From Rhizobium leguminosarum bv. trifolii WSM1325 (GTDB lineage: Bacteria; Pseudomonadota; Alphaproteobacteria; Rhizobiales; Rhizobiaceae): a stretch of DNA of 64,000 nt. Shown here in pieces: positions 1 to 7,894 of the stretch. The stretch is from positions 434,001-498,000 of the forward strand of contig CP001622.1 of the NCBI GenBank assembly GCA_000023185.1. The letters are read 5' to 3'. Position 1 is the first letter of the stretch. The number at the start of each line of letters is the position of its first letter. The notes beneath the pieces were generated by a model. The model was not told where the DNA came from and did no database searches. It worked only from the letters and a program-made list of their open reading frames with translations. The translations under genes were made by a program, and so were the position numbers.

Positions 1-1
1 G

Positions 2-40
2 CGCGCTGCCGAATCGCTGAAGCCGGACAAGTCGTCCTGA
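2..40 (+). CDS. Possible C-terminal end of an upstream gene
   Basis: The frame open from the window edge reads RAAESLKPDKSS and then stops with TGA. Twelve residues are too few for identification. It is listed only because the next gene starts 57 bases later and a gene end is expected here; chance openness cannot be excluded. Confidence 0.25.
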   Translation, partial: RAAESLKPDKSS

Positions 41-96
41 TATCGCTGAGAATCAAGATCACGAAGCAGAACCAAGATCATGAAAGGGAGGCGGTC

Positions 97-264
97 ATGT
101 CCGTGCCCAACGAACCCATTCCCGATCAGCCGCCGATGCCCGCGCCCGGCTGGAAGCCGGTGCCGCCGATCAAGGAACCGGAGCCGGACAGGCTGCCCGA
201 CGAGGCGCCGGTTCCAAATCCCGACGAGAACGACGAGCCGGCAAAACACACTTTCGAGACTTAA
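97..264 (+). CDS. Small proline-rich acidic protein, 55 aa
   Basis: The ATG is preceded by a good Shine-Dalgarno (AAAGGGAGG at 82-90, about 6 nt spacing). The product is 55 residues, about one quarter proline, with repeated Pro-x-Pro and Glu-Pro steps and a single Trp (PAPGWKP). It has no membrane segment, signal peptide or cysteine, so it is probably a disordered soluble peptide. Its TAA lies inside TTAA at 261-264, which also holds the stop of the convergent LysR gene. I do not recognise a family. The strong ribosome site and uninterrupted frame favour a real gene. Confidence 0.55.
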   Translation: MSVPNEPIPDQPPMPAPGWKPVPPIKEPEPDRLPDEAPVPNPDENDEPAKHTFET

Positions 265-1142
265 AGGAAAATGTGCCGTTCGGCGCTGACAAGCTCCTGG
301 AGGAAATCGGCGACGCTCCGGACGCGTAGCAGGTCGCGCGCCGTTTCGTGATAGGTCGTCCAGTAGGCGCGCCGGATCGAAACCTCCGGCAGGATGCGCT
401 GGAGTTCCGGATATTGCCTGGCGATATAATCGTGCAGGATGCCGATGCCGGCACCTGTTCGTACCGCCTCGGTCTGTCCGATCGCCGTCGAAATCTCGAA
501 GCCTGCATCCCAGCTCCGCATGACTGCGCCGGAAAAATTCAGGGACGCGGTGAAGATCAGGTCTTCGACATAGCCGATGCGGCGATGCGCCTTGAGCGCG
601 TCGATATCGGCGGGTGTGCCCTGGGCGGCGAGGTATGCGCGTGAGGCATAGAGACCGAGCGTGTAGTCGGTGAGCTTGGAGGAGACGAGCCGGCCTTGTT
701 CGGGCCGCTCCAGCGTGATGGCGATATCGGCCTCGCGCTGCGACAGCGAGAAAGAGCGCGGCACCGGTACGAGCTGGATCTTCAGCTCCGGATGACGCTC
801 GATCAATCTGCCCATGCGCGGCGCAAGAAAGGAAACGCCGAACCCATCAGGCGCGCCGACGCGCACGGTCCCGGCGATTGCCGTATCGGTGTGGCCGAGG
901 CTGGCCTGTGCTGCGAGCATTTCCGTTTCCATCCGCTCCGCGGATGCCAGGAACACTTCGCCTTCGGCCGTCAGTTCGCAGCCATTCGTGCGGCGGATGA
1001 AAAGCCGCGTCTTCAGCGCCTCTTCGAGCGAAGTCAGTCGACGCGAGAGCGTGGCGTGATTGAGCCCCAGCCGCTTCGAAGCGGCAAGGATCTGCCCGGT
1101 GCGGGCGACGGCGAGGAAAATACGAACATCGTCCCAGTTCAT
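261..1142 (-). CDS. LysR-family transcriptional regulator
   Basis: A 293-residue protein of normal LysR length. Residues 1-60 form the winged helix-turn-helix (WDDVRIFLAVARTG, then LGLNHATLSRRLTSLEEAL), and about 90-290 is the substrate-binding-like effector domain. The start ATG overlaps the TGA of the upstream monooxygenase gene as ATGA, so the two are translationally coupled and the regulator may control that gene or the divergent mmsA. LysR proteins usually bind as tetramers near divergent promoters and respond to a small ligand. The ligand cannot be read from the sequence. It ends tail to tail with the 55-aa ORF, sharing a TTAA. Confidence 0.9.
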   Translation of the reverse strand: MNWDDVRIFLAVARTGQILAASKRLGLNHATLSRRLTSLEEALKTRLFIRRTNGCELTAEGEVFLASAERMETEMLAAQASLGHTDTAIAGTVRVGAPDGFGVSFLAPRMGRLIERHPELKIQLVPVPRSFSLSQREADIAITLERPEQGRLVSSKLTDYTLGLYASRAYLAAQGTPADIDALKAHRRIGYVEDLIFTASLNFSGAVMRSWDAGFEISTAIGQTEAVRTGAGIGILHDYIARQYPELQRILPEVSIRRAYWTTYHETARDLLRVRSVADFLQELVSAERHIFL

Positions 1143-1453
1143 GGCTTGGCACGCATTGCGATCGGATCGACCTCGATAAAAGTCAGCGACGTGACCATGT
1201 GTGCCGTCTGGTTCTTGTATTTAATGAAATGCGGTGTTCGCAGATGGGCCTCGTATGCTTCCTGGTCGGCGTAGACTTCAAGGATACGGATCCGGTTTGG
1301 GTTGTTCCTGATGGAAACGGCGCTCAGGGAAAGGACGCCGTCTTCCAGCGCGATGGATGCTTCGATCTCTTCCGTGAGCAATGCGCGATAGGTTTCAAGC
1401 GTGTCCGGCTCGATCTCCAACTCCGCCATTCTGACGACGGGTTTCCGGTTCAT
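1139..1453 (-). CDS. Antibiotic biosynthesis monooxygenase (ABM/YgiN-like) protein
   Basis: A 104-residue protein of the dimeric alpha-beta ABM fold, whose members are small cofactor-free oxygenases or quinol monooxygenases. Recognisable features are VRMAELEIEPDTLETYRALL at the N-terminus, the internal RILEVYADQEAYEAH segment and HFIKYK near the end. The ATG at 1453 was chosen because GGGGGAGG lies just upstream; an open frame extends further to 1543 but runs through a tandem repeat and has no ribosome site. It is first in a two-gene operon with the LysR gene. The substrate is unknown; a role in aromatic or quinone oxidation is only an inference from the family. Confidence 0.8.
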   Translation of the reverse strand: MNRKPVVRMAELEIEPDTLETYRALLTEEIEASIALEDGVLSLSAVSIRNNPNRIRILEVYADQEAYEAHLRTPHFIKYKNQTAHMVTSLTFIEVDPIAMRAKP

Positions 1454-1472
1454 CGGTTTGACCTCCCCCAGG

Positions 1473-1502
1473 GTTTGACTTGTCGGAGTTTGACTTGTCG
1501 GC
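1473..1502. repeat. Two tandem 15-bp direct repeats in a regulator-operon leader
   Basis: GTTTGACTTGTCGG occurs twice back to back (1473-1487 and 1488-1502; 14 of 15 bases match). It lies 20 bases upstream of the monooxygenase-LysR operon start. It could be a duplicated operator half-site or simple slippage. Confidence 0.7.
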
Positions 1503-1645
1503 GTGCGGTGCCAAGTTTGAAGCAGCCGCAGCGCCCAATGCAACGACAGGGCTATAATTTACGCACAACGGTTGCTTATATCAGCGCATTGATTTGTGCA
1601 AATTGAAGTGCGATTGTCGGCCATCGAAAAACAGGAGGAACACCC

Positions 1646-3142
1646 ATGCGTGAGATCGGTCATTTCATCGGCGGCAAACATGTTGCCGGCACCAGCGGCC
1701 GCGTGAGCAATGTCTACAATCCGGCGACGGGCGAAGTGCAGGCGACGGTCGCACTCGCAAGCGTCGAGGAACTGCGCGCCGCCGTCGAAAACGCCAAGGC
1801 TGCGCAGCCGAAATGGGCTGCCACCAATCCGCAGCGCCGCGCCCGCGTCTTCTTCAAATTCGTCGAACTCCTGAACAAGCACATGGACGAGCTTGCCGAA
1901 ATCCTCTCCAAGGAACACGGCAAGACGATCGAGGATGCCAAGGGCGACGTCATCCGCGGCCTCGAAGTCTGCGAATTCGTCTGCGGCATCCCGCATCTCG
2001 CCAAGGGCGAATTCACCGAGGGCGCAGGCCCGGCGATCGACATGTATTCGATCCGCCAGCCGGTCGGCATCGGCGCCGGCATCACGCCTTTCAACTTCCC
2101 CGGCATGATCCCGATGTGGATGTTTGCGCCGGCGATCGCCTGCGGCAACGCCTTCATCCTGAAGCCCTCCGAGCGTGATCCCTCCCTGCCGATCCGTCTC
2201 GGTGAACTGATGATCGAGGCCGGCCTGCCCGCCGGCATCCTCAACGTCGTCAATGGCGACAAGGGTGCTGTCGACGCGATCCTCACCGATCCCGATATCG
2301 GCGCCGTCTCCTTCGTCGGCTCGACGCCGATCGCCCGCTACGTCTACGGCACCGCGGCGATGAACGGCAAGCGCGCCCAGTGCTTCGGCGGCGCCAAGAA
2401 CCACATGATCATCATGCCGGATGCGGACCTGGATCAGGCCGTCAACGCGCTGATGGGCGCAGGCTACGGTTCGGCCGGCGAGCGCTGCATGGCGATCTCG
2501 GTTGCCGTTCCGGTCGGCGAGGAGACTGCCAACCGCCTCGTCGAGAAGCTGACGCCGAAGATCGAATCCCTGCGTATCGGCCCCTATACCGACGACAAGG
2601 CCGACATGGGCCCGCTCGTCACCAAGGAAGCCTATACCCGTGTTCGCGGCCTGATCGACCGCGGCATCGAGGAAGGCGCCAAGCTCGTCGTCGACGGCCG
2701 CGATTTCAAACTCCAGGGCTATGAAGACGGCTATTTCGTCGGCGGCTGCCTGTTCGATCACGTCACGCCGGAGATGGATATCTACAAGACAGAGATCTTC
2801 GGACCTGTCCTCTCCGTCGTTCGCGCCAACAACTATGAGGAAGCGCTGTCGTTGCCGATGAAGCACGAATACGGCAACGGCGTTGCGATCTACACCCGCG
2901 ACGGCGATGCCGCCCGCGATTTTGCCTCGCGCATCAATATCGGCATGATCGGCATCAACGTTCCGATCCCGGTTCCGCTCGCCTACCACTCCTTCGGCGG
3001 CTGGAAGGCCTCGAGCTTCGGCGACCTCAACCAGCACGGCACGGATTCGATCAAGTTCTGGACGAAGACCAAGACCGTCACTGCTCGTTGGCCCTCCGGC
3101 ATCAAAAGCGGCGCGGAATTCGTCATGCCGACGATGAAGTGA
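1646..3142 (+). CDS. mmsA: CoA-acylating methylmalonate-semialdehyde dehydrogenase
   Basis: A 498-residue aldehyde dehydrogenase of full MmsA length. It converts methylmalonate or malonate semialdehyde to propionyl- or acetyl-CoA in valine, inositol and beta-alanine breakdown. The NAD-binding stretch TPFNFPGMIPMW (about 147-158) and the catalytic Cys281 in SAGERCMA fit MmsA; its active-site motif is GERCMA, not the GQRC of general aldehyde dehydrogenases. A strong AGGAGG precedes the ATG. The gene diverges from the monooxygenase-LysR operon and ends in a perfect terminator, so it is probably monocistronic and possibly LysR-controlled. Confidence 0.93.
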   Translation: MREIGHFIGGKHVAGTSGRVSNVYNPATGEVQATVALASVEELRAAVENAKAAQPKWAATNPQRRARVFFKFVELLNKHMDELAEILSKEHGKTIEDAKGDVIRGLEVCEFVCGIPHLAKGEFTEGAGPAIDMYSIRQPVGIGAGITPFNFPGMIPMWMFAPAIACGNAFILKPSERDPSLPIRLGELMIEAGLPAGILNVVNGDKGAVDAILTDPDIGAVSFVGSTPIARYVYGTAAMNGKRAQCFGGAKNHMIIMPDADLDQAVNALMGAGYGSAGERCMAISVAVPVGEETANRLVEKLTPKIESLRIGPYTDDKADMGPLVTKEAYTRVRGLIDRGIEEGAKLVVDGRDFKLQGYEDGYFVGGCLFDHVTPEMDIYKTEIFGPVLSVVRANNYEEALSLPMKHEYGNGVAIYTRDGDAARDFASRINIGMIGINVPIPVPLAYHSFGGWKASSFGDLNQHGTDSIKFWTKTKTVTARWPSGIKSGAEFVMPTMK

Positions 3143-3171
3143 TCGTCACGACATTCCGATCTGAAATCTGT

Positions 3172-3202
3172 AATTCGGGAGCCTTTTGGCTCCCGAATTT
3201 TT
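3172..3202 (+). terminator. Rho-independent terminator of mmsA
   Basis: A perfect 12-bp stem (AATTCGGGAGCC at 3172-3183 with its complement at 3188-3199) around a TTTT loop is followed by a short T run. It lies 30 bases after the mmsA stop. Confidence 0.92.
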
Positions 3203-3403
3203 CCGCGTCATGCTGATTGCCGGCGATATCGGTCCGGCGCCGAGGATGTTCTGAGACACGGACGCGGTCTGCTGACCATCTCCTATTCCCCCAGTGCCGA
3301 GGTCAAACTGATGCGCAAGGCACGCCCGAGCGCAAGCAGGCGATCCTCGATGACGTCGAGGTCCCGGAGCGGGATTGACGTCGCGGCAAATGGCCTCATA
3401 AGC

Positions 3404-3418
3404 TGAATGAGAATTTCA
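3404..3418 (+). promoter_or_regulatory. Candidate iron-responsive (IRO-like) operator, TGA-N9-TCA
   Basis: TGAATGAGAATTTCA matches the TGA-N9-TCA pattern described for RirA operators in rhizobia. It lies just upstream of the presumed -35 of rirA, a plausible place for autoregulation. By chance such a short pattern would appear in a gap this size less than about one time in ten, so this is suggestive only. Confidence 0.4.
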
Positions 3419-3428
3419 TATTTTGGAA

Positions 3429-3457
3429 TTGTTCAAAACTAGCAAACCGCCTATATA
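3429..3457 (+). promoter_or_regulatory. Probable sigma-70 promoter of rirA
   Basis: TTGTTC (3429-3434) and TATATA (3452-3457) are separated by 17 bases, about 30 bases before the rirA start. An inverted pair TGTTCA/TGAACA (3430-3435 and 3462-3467) surrounds the -10. Confidence 0.5.
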
Positions 3458-3486
3458 GGTCTGAACAGACGAGTCAGGAGAATGGC

Positions 3487-3969
3487 ATGCGGTTGACGAA
3501 GCAGACGAACTATGCGGTTCGCATGTTGATGTATTGTGCTGCCAATGACGGGCATTTGAGCCGGATTCCCGAAATCGCCAGGGCCTATGGCGTTTCCGAG
3601 CTCTTTCTTTTCAAGATCCTTCAGCCGCTGAACAAGGCGGGTCTGGTCGAAACCGTTCGCGGTCGCAATGGCGGCGTGCGCTTGGGCAAGCCGGCCGCCG
3701 ACATTAGTCTTTTCGACGTCGTTCGGGTGACGGAAGACAGCTTCGCCATGGCCGAATGCTTCGAGGATGACGGTGAGGTCGACTGCCCGCTGGTCGATAG
3801 CTGTGGTTTGAATTCGGCGCTGCGCAAGGCGCTCAATGCCTTCTTCGCGGTGCTGTCGGAATATTCCATCGATGACCTCGTTAAGGCGCGTCCGCAGATC
3901 AATTTCCTTCTCGGAATCACCGGCGAGCCAGCCTATCGCAAACCCTCGATCGTTGCCCCCGCCGCCTGA
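3487..3969 (+). CDS. rirA: RirA, Rrf2-family iron-responsive repressor
   Basis: A 160-residue Rrf2-family protein. The N-terminal winged helix starts MRLTKQTNYAVRMLMYC and includes the wing motif RGRNGGVRL (58-66). Three cysteines at 91, 100 and 106 form the Fe-S cluster ligand set of this family. The sequence agrees almost residue for residue with the rhizobial RirA I remember, which represses iron-uptake genes when iron is sufficient and replaces Fur in these bacteria. A ribosome site (AGGAG) lies at 3476-3480. It has its own promoter and terminator and sits directly upstream of the dpp peptide transporter operon. Confidence 0.92.
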   Translation: MRLTKQTNYAVRMLMYCAANDGHLSRIPEIARAYGVSELFLFKILQPLNKAGLVETVRGRNGGVRLGKPAADISLFDVVRVTEDSFAMAECFEDDGEVDCPLVDSCGLNSALRKALNAFFAVLSEYSIDDLVKARPQINFLLGITGEPAYRKPSIVAPAA

Positions 3970-3993
3970 ATTCAAGATCATAATTTGCTTCTG

Positions 3994-4030
3994 AACCGCG
4001 GTTGCCCTGGCCACCGCGGTTTTTGTTTTT
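3994..4030 (+). terminator. Rho-independent terminator of rirA
   Basis: A 9-bp stem (AACCGCGGT 3994-4002 with ACCGCGGTT 4013-4021) is followed by TTTGTTTTT. It lies 25 bases after the rirA stop. Confidence 0.88.
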
Positions 4031-4110
4031 GCAGCGTCTGGGTGGTCTCCGGCATACGGGGAAATGCCGTCGGCATGTCGCGATGGGTGCGTTTTTATAC
4101 CAAATGCGAC

Positions 4111-4200
4111 AAAATTTCGGTCATTTTTGTGCGAAAATTTCCGAATGAGGCTGATTTTTGACGGAAAATTTCTAAAATTGTCCAGGTGGAAAAATTTTCT
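4111..4200 (+). promoter_or_regulatory. Four AAAATTT motifs upstream of dppA
   Basis: AAAATTT-centred near-palindromes occur at about 4111, 4134, 4165 and 4190, most of them flanked by G or C as in GAAAATTTC. The spacing is 23 to 31 bases. The stretch is far more AT-rich than its surroundings. It may be an array of regulator sites or a curved UP-like region driving the dpp operon. Confidence 0.4.
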
Positions 4201-4307
4201 GCGTAGCCCGTTGCTTTCAGTAAATAAATATCGTTCCATCGAGCGTCGACCGAGATGCCAATCTACGGTCTCCAAACATCAAAAAAGAACAACCGGGAAA
4301 CAATATT

Positions 4308-5903
4308 ATGAAAAAGATCTCTGTCCTGCTGGCAGCGACGGCCTTGATTTCCGTCATGGCGACGTCGGCTTGGTCCAAGACCCTTGTTTATTGCTCCGAG
4401 GGCTCGCCGGAGGGCTTCGACCCGAGCCTCTATACGGCAGGCACGACCTTCGACGCGTCGTCGCGCACGGTCTATAGCCGCCTCGTCGAATTCAAGCATG
4501 GCGGTACCGAGATCGAACCGGGCCTGGCCGACAGCTGGAGCGTTTCGGCCGACGGCACGGAATACACCTTCAAGCTTCATCCTGGCGTCAAGTACCAGAC
4601 CACCGACTTCTTCACGCCGACGCGCGATTTCAACGCCGACGACGTCGTGTTCTCCTTCGAGCGCCAGCTGAAATCCGACAATCCGTGGAACAAGTATGTC
4701 GAGGGCGGCTCTTACGAATACGCCGCCGGCATGGGCTTTCCCGAGCTGATCAAGTCTGTCGAGAAGGTCGATGACCTCACCGTCAAGTTCACGCTCAACC
4801 ACCCCGAAGCGCCGTTCCTCGCCGACCTCGCCATGGACTTCGCCTCGATCGTCTCCAAGGAATATGCCGACAAGCTTGCCGCCGACGGCAAGATGGCGCA
4901 GCTCAACCAGCAGCCGCTCGGCACCGGCCCGTACACCTTCGTCGCCTACCAGCCGGATGCCGTCATCCGCTACAAGGCGAACGAAACCTATTTCAAGGGC
5001 AAGGAAAAGATCGACGATCTGGTTTTCGCCATTACCTCTGACGCCGCCGTGCGCGCCCAGAAGCTGAAGGCCGGCGAATGCCACCTGATCCCCTATCCGA
5101 ATGCAGCCGACGTACCCGAACTGAAGAAGGATGAAAATCTGACCGTTCTGGAACAGGCCGGCCTCAATGTCGGCTTCCTCGCTTACAACACCCAGATGGC
5201 CCCGTTCGACAAGCCGGAAGTTCGCCGTGCGCTGAACATGGCGATCAACAAGCAGGCGATCATCGACGCCGTCTTCCAGGGTGCCGCGGCCGTTGCCAAG
5301 AACCCGATCCCGCCGACGATGTGGTCCTATAACGACGCCGTTCAGGACGACAAGTACGATCCGGACGCTGCCAAGAAGGCTCTTGCCGATGCTGGCGTCA
5401 AGGATCTCAGCATGAAGATCTGGGCAATGCCGGTGTCGCGTCCCTACATGCTGAACGCGCGCCGCGCCGCCGAACTGATGCAGGCGGATTTCGCCAAGAT
5501 CGGTGTCAAGGTCGAGATCGTCACCCATGAATGGGCCGAATATCTGAAGCTCTCCTCCGACGTGAAGCGCGACGGCGCCGTCATCCTCGGCTGGACCGGC
5601 GACAACGGCGACCCGGACAACTTCATGGATACGCTGCTTGGCTGCGATGCCGTCGGCGGCAACAACCGTGCTCAGTGGTGCAACAAGGAATATGACGACC
5701 TGATGACCAAGGCCAAGCTGACGGCCGATGTCGGCGAGCGCACCAAGGCCTATGAGCAGGCGCAGCTGATCTTCAAGAAGGAAGCTCCCTGGGCAACCAT
5801 CGACCATTCGCTCGTCTTCGTTCCGATGAGCAAGAAGGTCTCGGGCTTCCAGATGGACCCGCTCGGCATTCACCGTTTCGACGGCGTCGACGTATCCGAA
5901 TAA
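4308..5903 (+). CDS. dppA: Periplasmic dipeptide-binding protein DppA
   Basis: A 531-residue SBP family 5 lipid-free binding protein. A signal peptide spans about residues 1-23 (KKISVLLAATAL, cleavage after AWS). The mature start KTLVYCSEGSPEGFDP closely matches E. coli DppA. The protein captures dipeptides in the periplasm; DppA homologues also bind haem, and the Rhizobium Dpp system is known to import delta-aminolevulinate. It is first of five genes, dppABCDF. A 12-bp stem-loop after the stop separates it from dppB and probably keeps the binding-protein message more abundant. Confidence 0.92.
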   Translation: MKKISVLLAATALISVMATSAWSKTLVYCSEGSPEGFDPSLYTAGTTFDASSRTVYSRLVEFKHGGTEIEPGLADSWSVSADGTEYTFKLHPGVKYQTTDFFTPTRDFNADDVVFSFERQLKSDNPWNKYVEGGSYEYAAGMGFPELIKSVEKVDDLTVKFTLNHPEAPFLADLAMDFASIVSKEYADKLAADGKMAQLNQQPLGTGPYTFVAYQPDAVIRYKANETYFKGKEKIDDLVFAITSDAAVRAQKLKAGECHLIPYPNAADVPELKKDENLTVLEQAGLNVGFLAYNTQMAPFDKPEVRRALNMAINKQAIIDAVFQGAAAVAKNPIPPTMWSYNDAVQDDKYDPDAAKKALADAGVKDLSMKIWAMPVSRPYMLNARRAAELMQADFAKIGVKVEIVTHEWAEYLKLSSDVKRDGAVILGWTGDNGDPDNFMDTLLGCDAVGGNNRAQWCNKEYDDLMTKAKLTADVGERTKAYEQAQLIFKKEAPWATIDHSLVFVPMSKKVSGFQMDPLGIHRFDGVDVSE

Positions 5904-5942
5904 CAAGAATAATGTAAGAATGCCCGGCAAAGCTGGGCGCAG

Positions 5943-5970
5943 CCGGCGGTCAGGGTCTCCTGACCGCCGG
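5943..5970 (+). promoter_or_regulatory. Strong intra-operon stem-loop between dppA and dppB
   Basis: A perfect 12-bp stem (CCGGCGGTCAGG and its complement) with a GTCT loop lies 20 bases before dppB. No T run follows, so it is more likely an mRNA stabiliser or partial attenuator that raises dppA over dppBCDF than a true terminator. Confidence 0.75.
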
Positions 5971-5989
5971 AAACTATTGGACATCTGCC

Positions 5990-6994
5990 ATGTTGCGTTT
6001 TTTTATCGGCCGCCTTGCGGTGCTGATCCCGACATTCCTCGGCGTTTCCCTCATTGCCTTCTCGTTCATCCGCATGCTTCCCGGCGATCCCGTCATGCTC
6101 CTGTCGGGGGAACGCGTCATGGCGCCGGAGCGGCACGCCCAGATCATGCATGATCTCGGTTTCGACCGGCCGATGTATGTGCAGTATTTCGATTATCTCG
6201 GAAAAATCCTGCATGGCGATCTCGGCACCTCGATCGTCACCAAGCGGCCCGTTCTCGGCGAATTCCTGACACTGTTTCCGGCAACGCTCGAGCTTTCGCT
6301 CTGTGCCATCATCCTCGCCGTCTGTCTTGGCGTGCCCGCCGGTATCTTTGCCGCCGTCAAGCGAGGCACGTGGTTCGACCAAAGCGTGATGGGTATTGCC
6401 CTTATCGGATATTCCATGCCGATCTTCTGGTGGGGGCTGCTGCTGATCATCTTCTTCTCCGGCTATCTCGGCTGGACGCCCGTTTCCGGCCGCATCTCGC
6501 TGATGTATTTCTTCAAGCCGGTCACCGGATTCATGCTGGTCGACAGCCTGCTGTCGGGCCAGAAGGGCGCGTTTTCCTCGGCCGTCAGCTACCTCATTCT
6601 GCCGACGATCGTGCTGGCGACCATCCCGCTTGCCGTCATCGCCCGCCAGACGCGTTCGGCGATGCTCGAGGTTCTGGGTGAGGATTATGTCCGCACGGCG
6701 CGCTCGAAGGGCCTGAAGCCGCTGCGCGTCGTCGGCGTGCATGCGCTGCGCAATGCAATGATCCCTGTCATCACCACCATCGGTCTGCAGATCGGCGTTC
6801 TTCTTGCCGGCGCCATCCTCACCGAGACGATCTTCTCCTGGCCGGGCATCGGCAAATGGATGGTCGATTCGGTGTTCAAGCGCGATTACGCCGTGGTCCA
6901 GGGCGGTCTTCTGCTGATCGCCGGCGTCATCATGCTGGTCAACCTGATTGTTGATGTTCTCTACGGCTTCATCAATCCGCGCATTCGTCATTAG
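5990..6994 (+). CDS. dppB: Dipeptide ABC transporter permease DppB
   Basis: A 334-residue inner-membrane permease with six predicted helices, starting MLRFFIGRLAVLIPTFLGVS. The cytoplasmic EAA-type loop that contacts the ATPases reads DYVRTARSKGL (about 228-238). It forms the channel with DppC. The length is typical of the DppB/OppB family. The stop is followed after 9 bases by dppC, indicating one transcript. Confidence 0.92.
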   Translation: MLRFFIGRLAVLIPTFLGVSLIAFSFIRMLPGDPVMLLSGERVMAPERHAQIMHDLGFDRPMYVQYFDYLGKILHGDLGTSIVTKRPVLGEFLTLFPATLELSLCAIILAVCLGVPAGIFAAVKRGTWFDQSVMGIALIGYSMPIFWWGLLLIIFFSGYLGWTPVSGRISLMYFFKPVTGFMLVDSLLSGQKGAFSSAVSYLILPTIVLATIPLAVIARQTRSAMLEVLGEDYVRTARSKGLKPLRVVGVHALRNAMIPVITTIGLQIGVLLAGAILTETIFSWPGIGKWMVDSVFKRDYAVVQGGLLLIAGVIMLVNLIVDVLYGFINPRIRH

Positions 6995-7003
6995 GAGCGG
7001 CCC

Positions 7004-7894
7004 ATGAGCACGGTCACCGTCAAAACCGGCCAGCCATCCGCTCTTGCGGAGTTCTGGCATTATTTCTCCCGCAACAAGGGCGCCGTCATCGGCCTCGTGG
7101 TTTTCACCATCATCCTGGTCGTCGCAGTCCTCGCGCCGCTCTTTGCGCCACATGAACCGAACGAGCAGAACCGCGCGGTACTGCTCGCAGTGCCGTTCTG
7201 GATGGAGGGTGGCAGCGCCTCCTTCCCGCTCGGAACGGATGCCGTCGGCCGCGATATCCTTTCGCGCCTGATCTATGGCGCGCGGTTTTCGCTGTTCATC
7301 GGCGTCGTCGTCGTCACGCTTTCGGTCATTTCAGGCGTCCTGATCGGCCTCGTCGCCGGATTCTTCCGCGGCAAGGTCGATACGGCGATCATGCGCCTGA
7401 TGGATATCATCCTGGCCTTCCCGTCACTGTTGCTCGCTCTCGTTCTGGTGGCCGTGCTTGGGCCTGGTCTGACCAATGCGATGATCGCGATTTCGCTGGT
7501 CAACCAGCCGCATTTCGTGCGGCTGACGCGCGCCTCGGTCATTTCTGAGCGTGAGAAGGAATATGTCATCGCCTCGCGTGTCGCCGGTGCCGGCACCTTC
7601 CGGTTGATGTTCAAGACGATCCTGCCGAACTGTCTGGGCCCACTGATCGTTCAGGCGACGCTCGCCTTCTCGGCGGCGATTCTCGATGCCGCCGCCCTCG
7701 GCTTTCTCGGCATGGGCGCCCAGCCGCCGACGCCCGAATGGGGGACGATGCTGGCCGAATCCCGTGAGTTCATCTCGCGCGCCTGGTGGGTGGTGACATT
7801 CCCGGGTCTTGCCATCCTCATCACCGTTCTTGCCATCAACCTGATGGGCGACGGCCTGCGCGATGCGCTCGATCCCAAACTGAAGAGGTCGTGA
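7004..7894 (+). CDS. dppC: Dipeptide ABC transporter permease DppC
   Basis: A 296-residue partner permease. It has the N-terminal OppC-type membrane segment (VIGLVVFTIILVVAVLAPLF), the family motif GTDAVGRDILSRL (about 75-87) and the EAA loop EYVIASRVAGAG (about 186-197). AGGAG at 6994-6998 precedes the ATG. Its TGA overlaps the dppD ATG (ATGA at 7891-7896), giving translational coupling. Confidence 0.92.
   Translation: MSTVTVKTGQPSALAEFWHYFSRNKGAVIGLVVFTIILVVAVLAPLFAPHEPNEQNRAVLLAVPFWMEGGSASFPLGTDAVGRDILSRLIYGARFSLFIGVVVVTLSVISGVLIGLVAGFFRGKVDTAIMRLMDIILAFPSLLLALVLVAVLGPGLTNAMIAISLVNQPHFVRLTRASVISEREKEYVIASRVAGAGTFRLMFKTILPNCLGPLIVQATLAFSAAILDAAALGFLGMGAQPPTPEWGTMLAESREFISRAWWVVTFPGLAILITVLAINLMGDGLRDALDPKLKRS

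Noticed and set aside
1139..1543. Longer 134-codon form of the monooxygenase gene
   Set aside because: The extra N-terminus runs through a tandem repeat and lacks a ribosome site; the ATG at 1453 has a strong one.
1559..3037. Long minus-strand frame of 492 codons opposite mmsA
   Set aside because: It is the complement of a GC-rich gene with strong codon bias; the composition and lack of family features show a shadow frame.
4263..5984. 573-codon minus frame opposite dppA
   Set aside because: Antisense shadow of dppA; the plus-strand product is clearly conserved.
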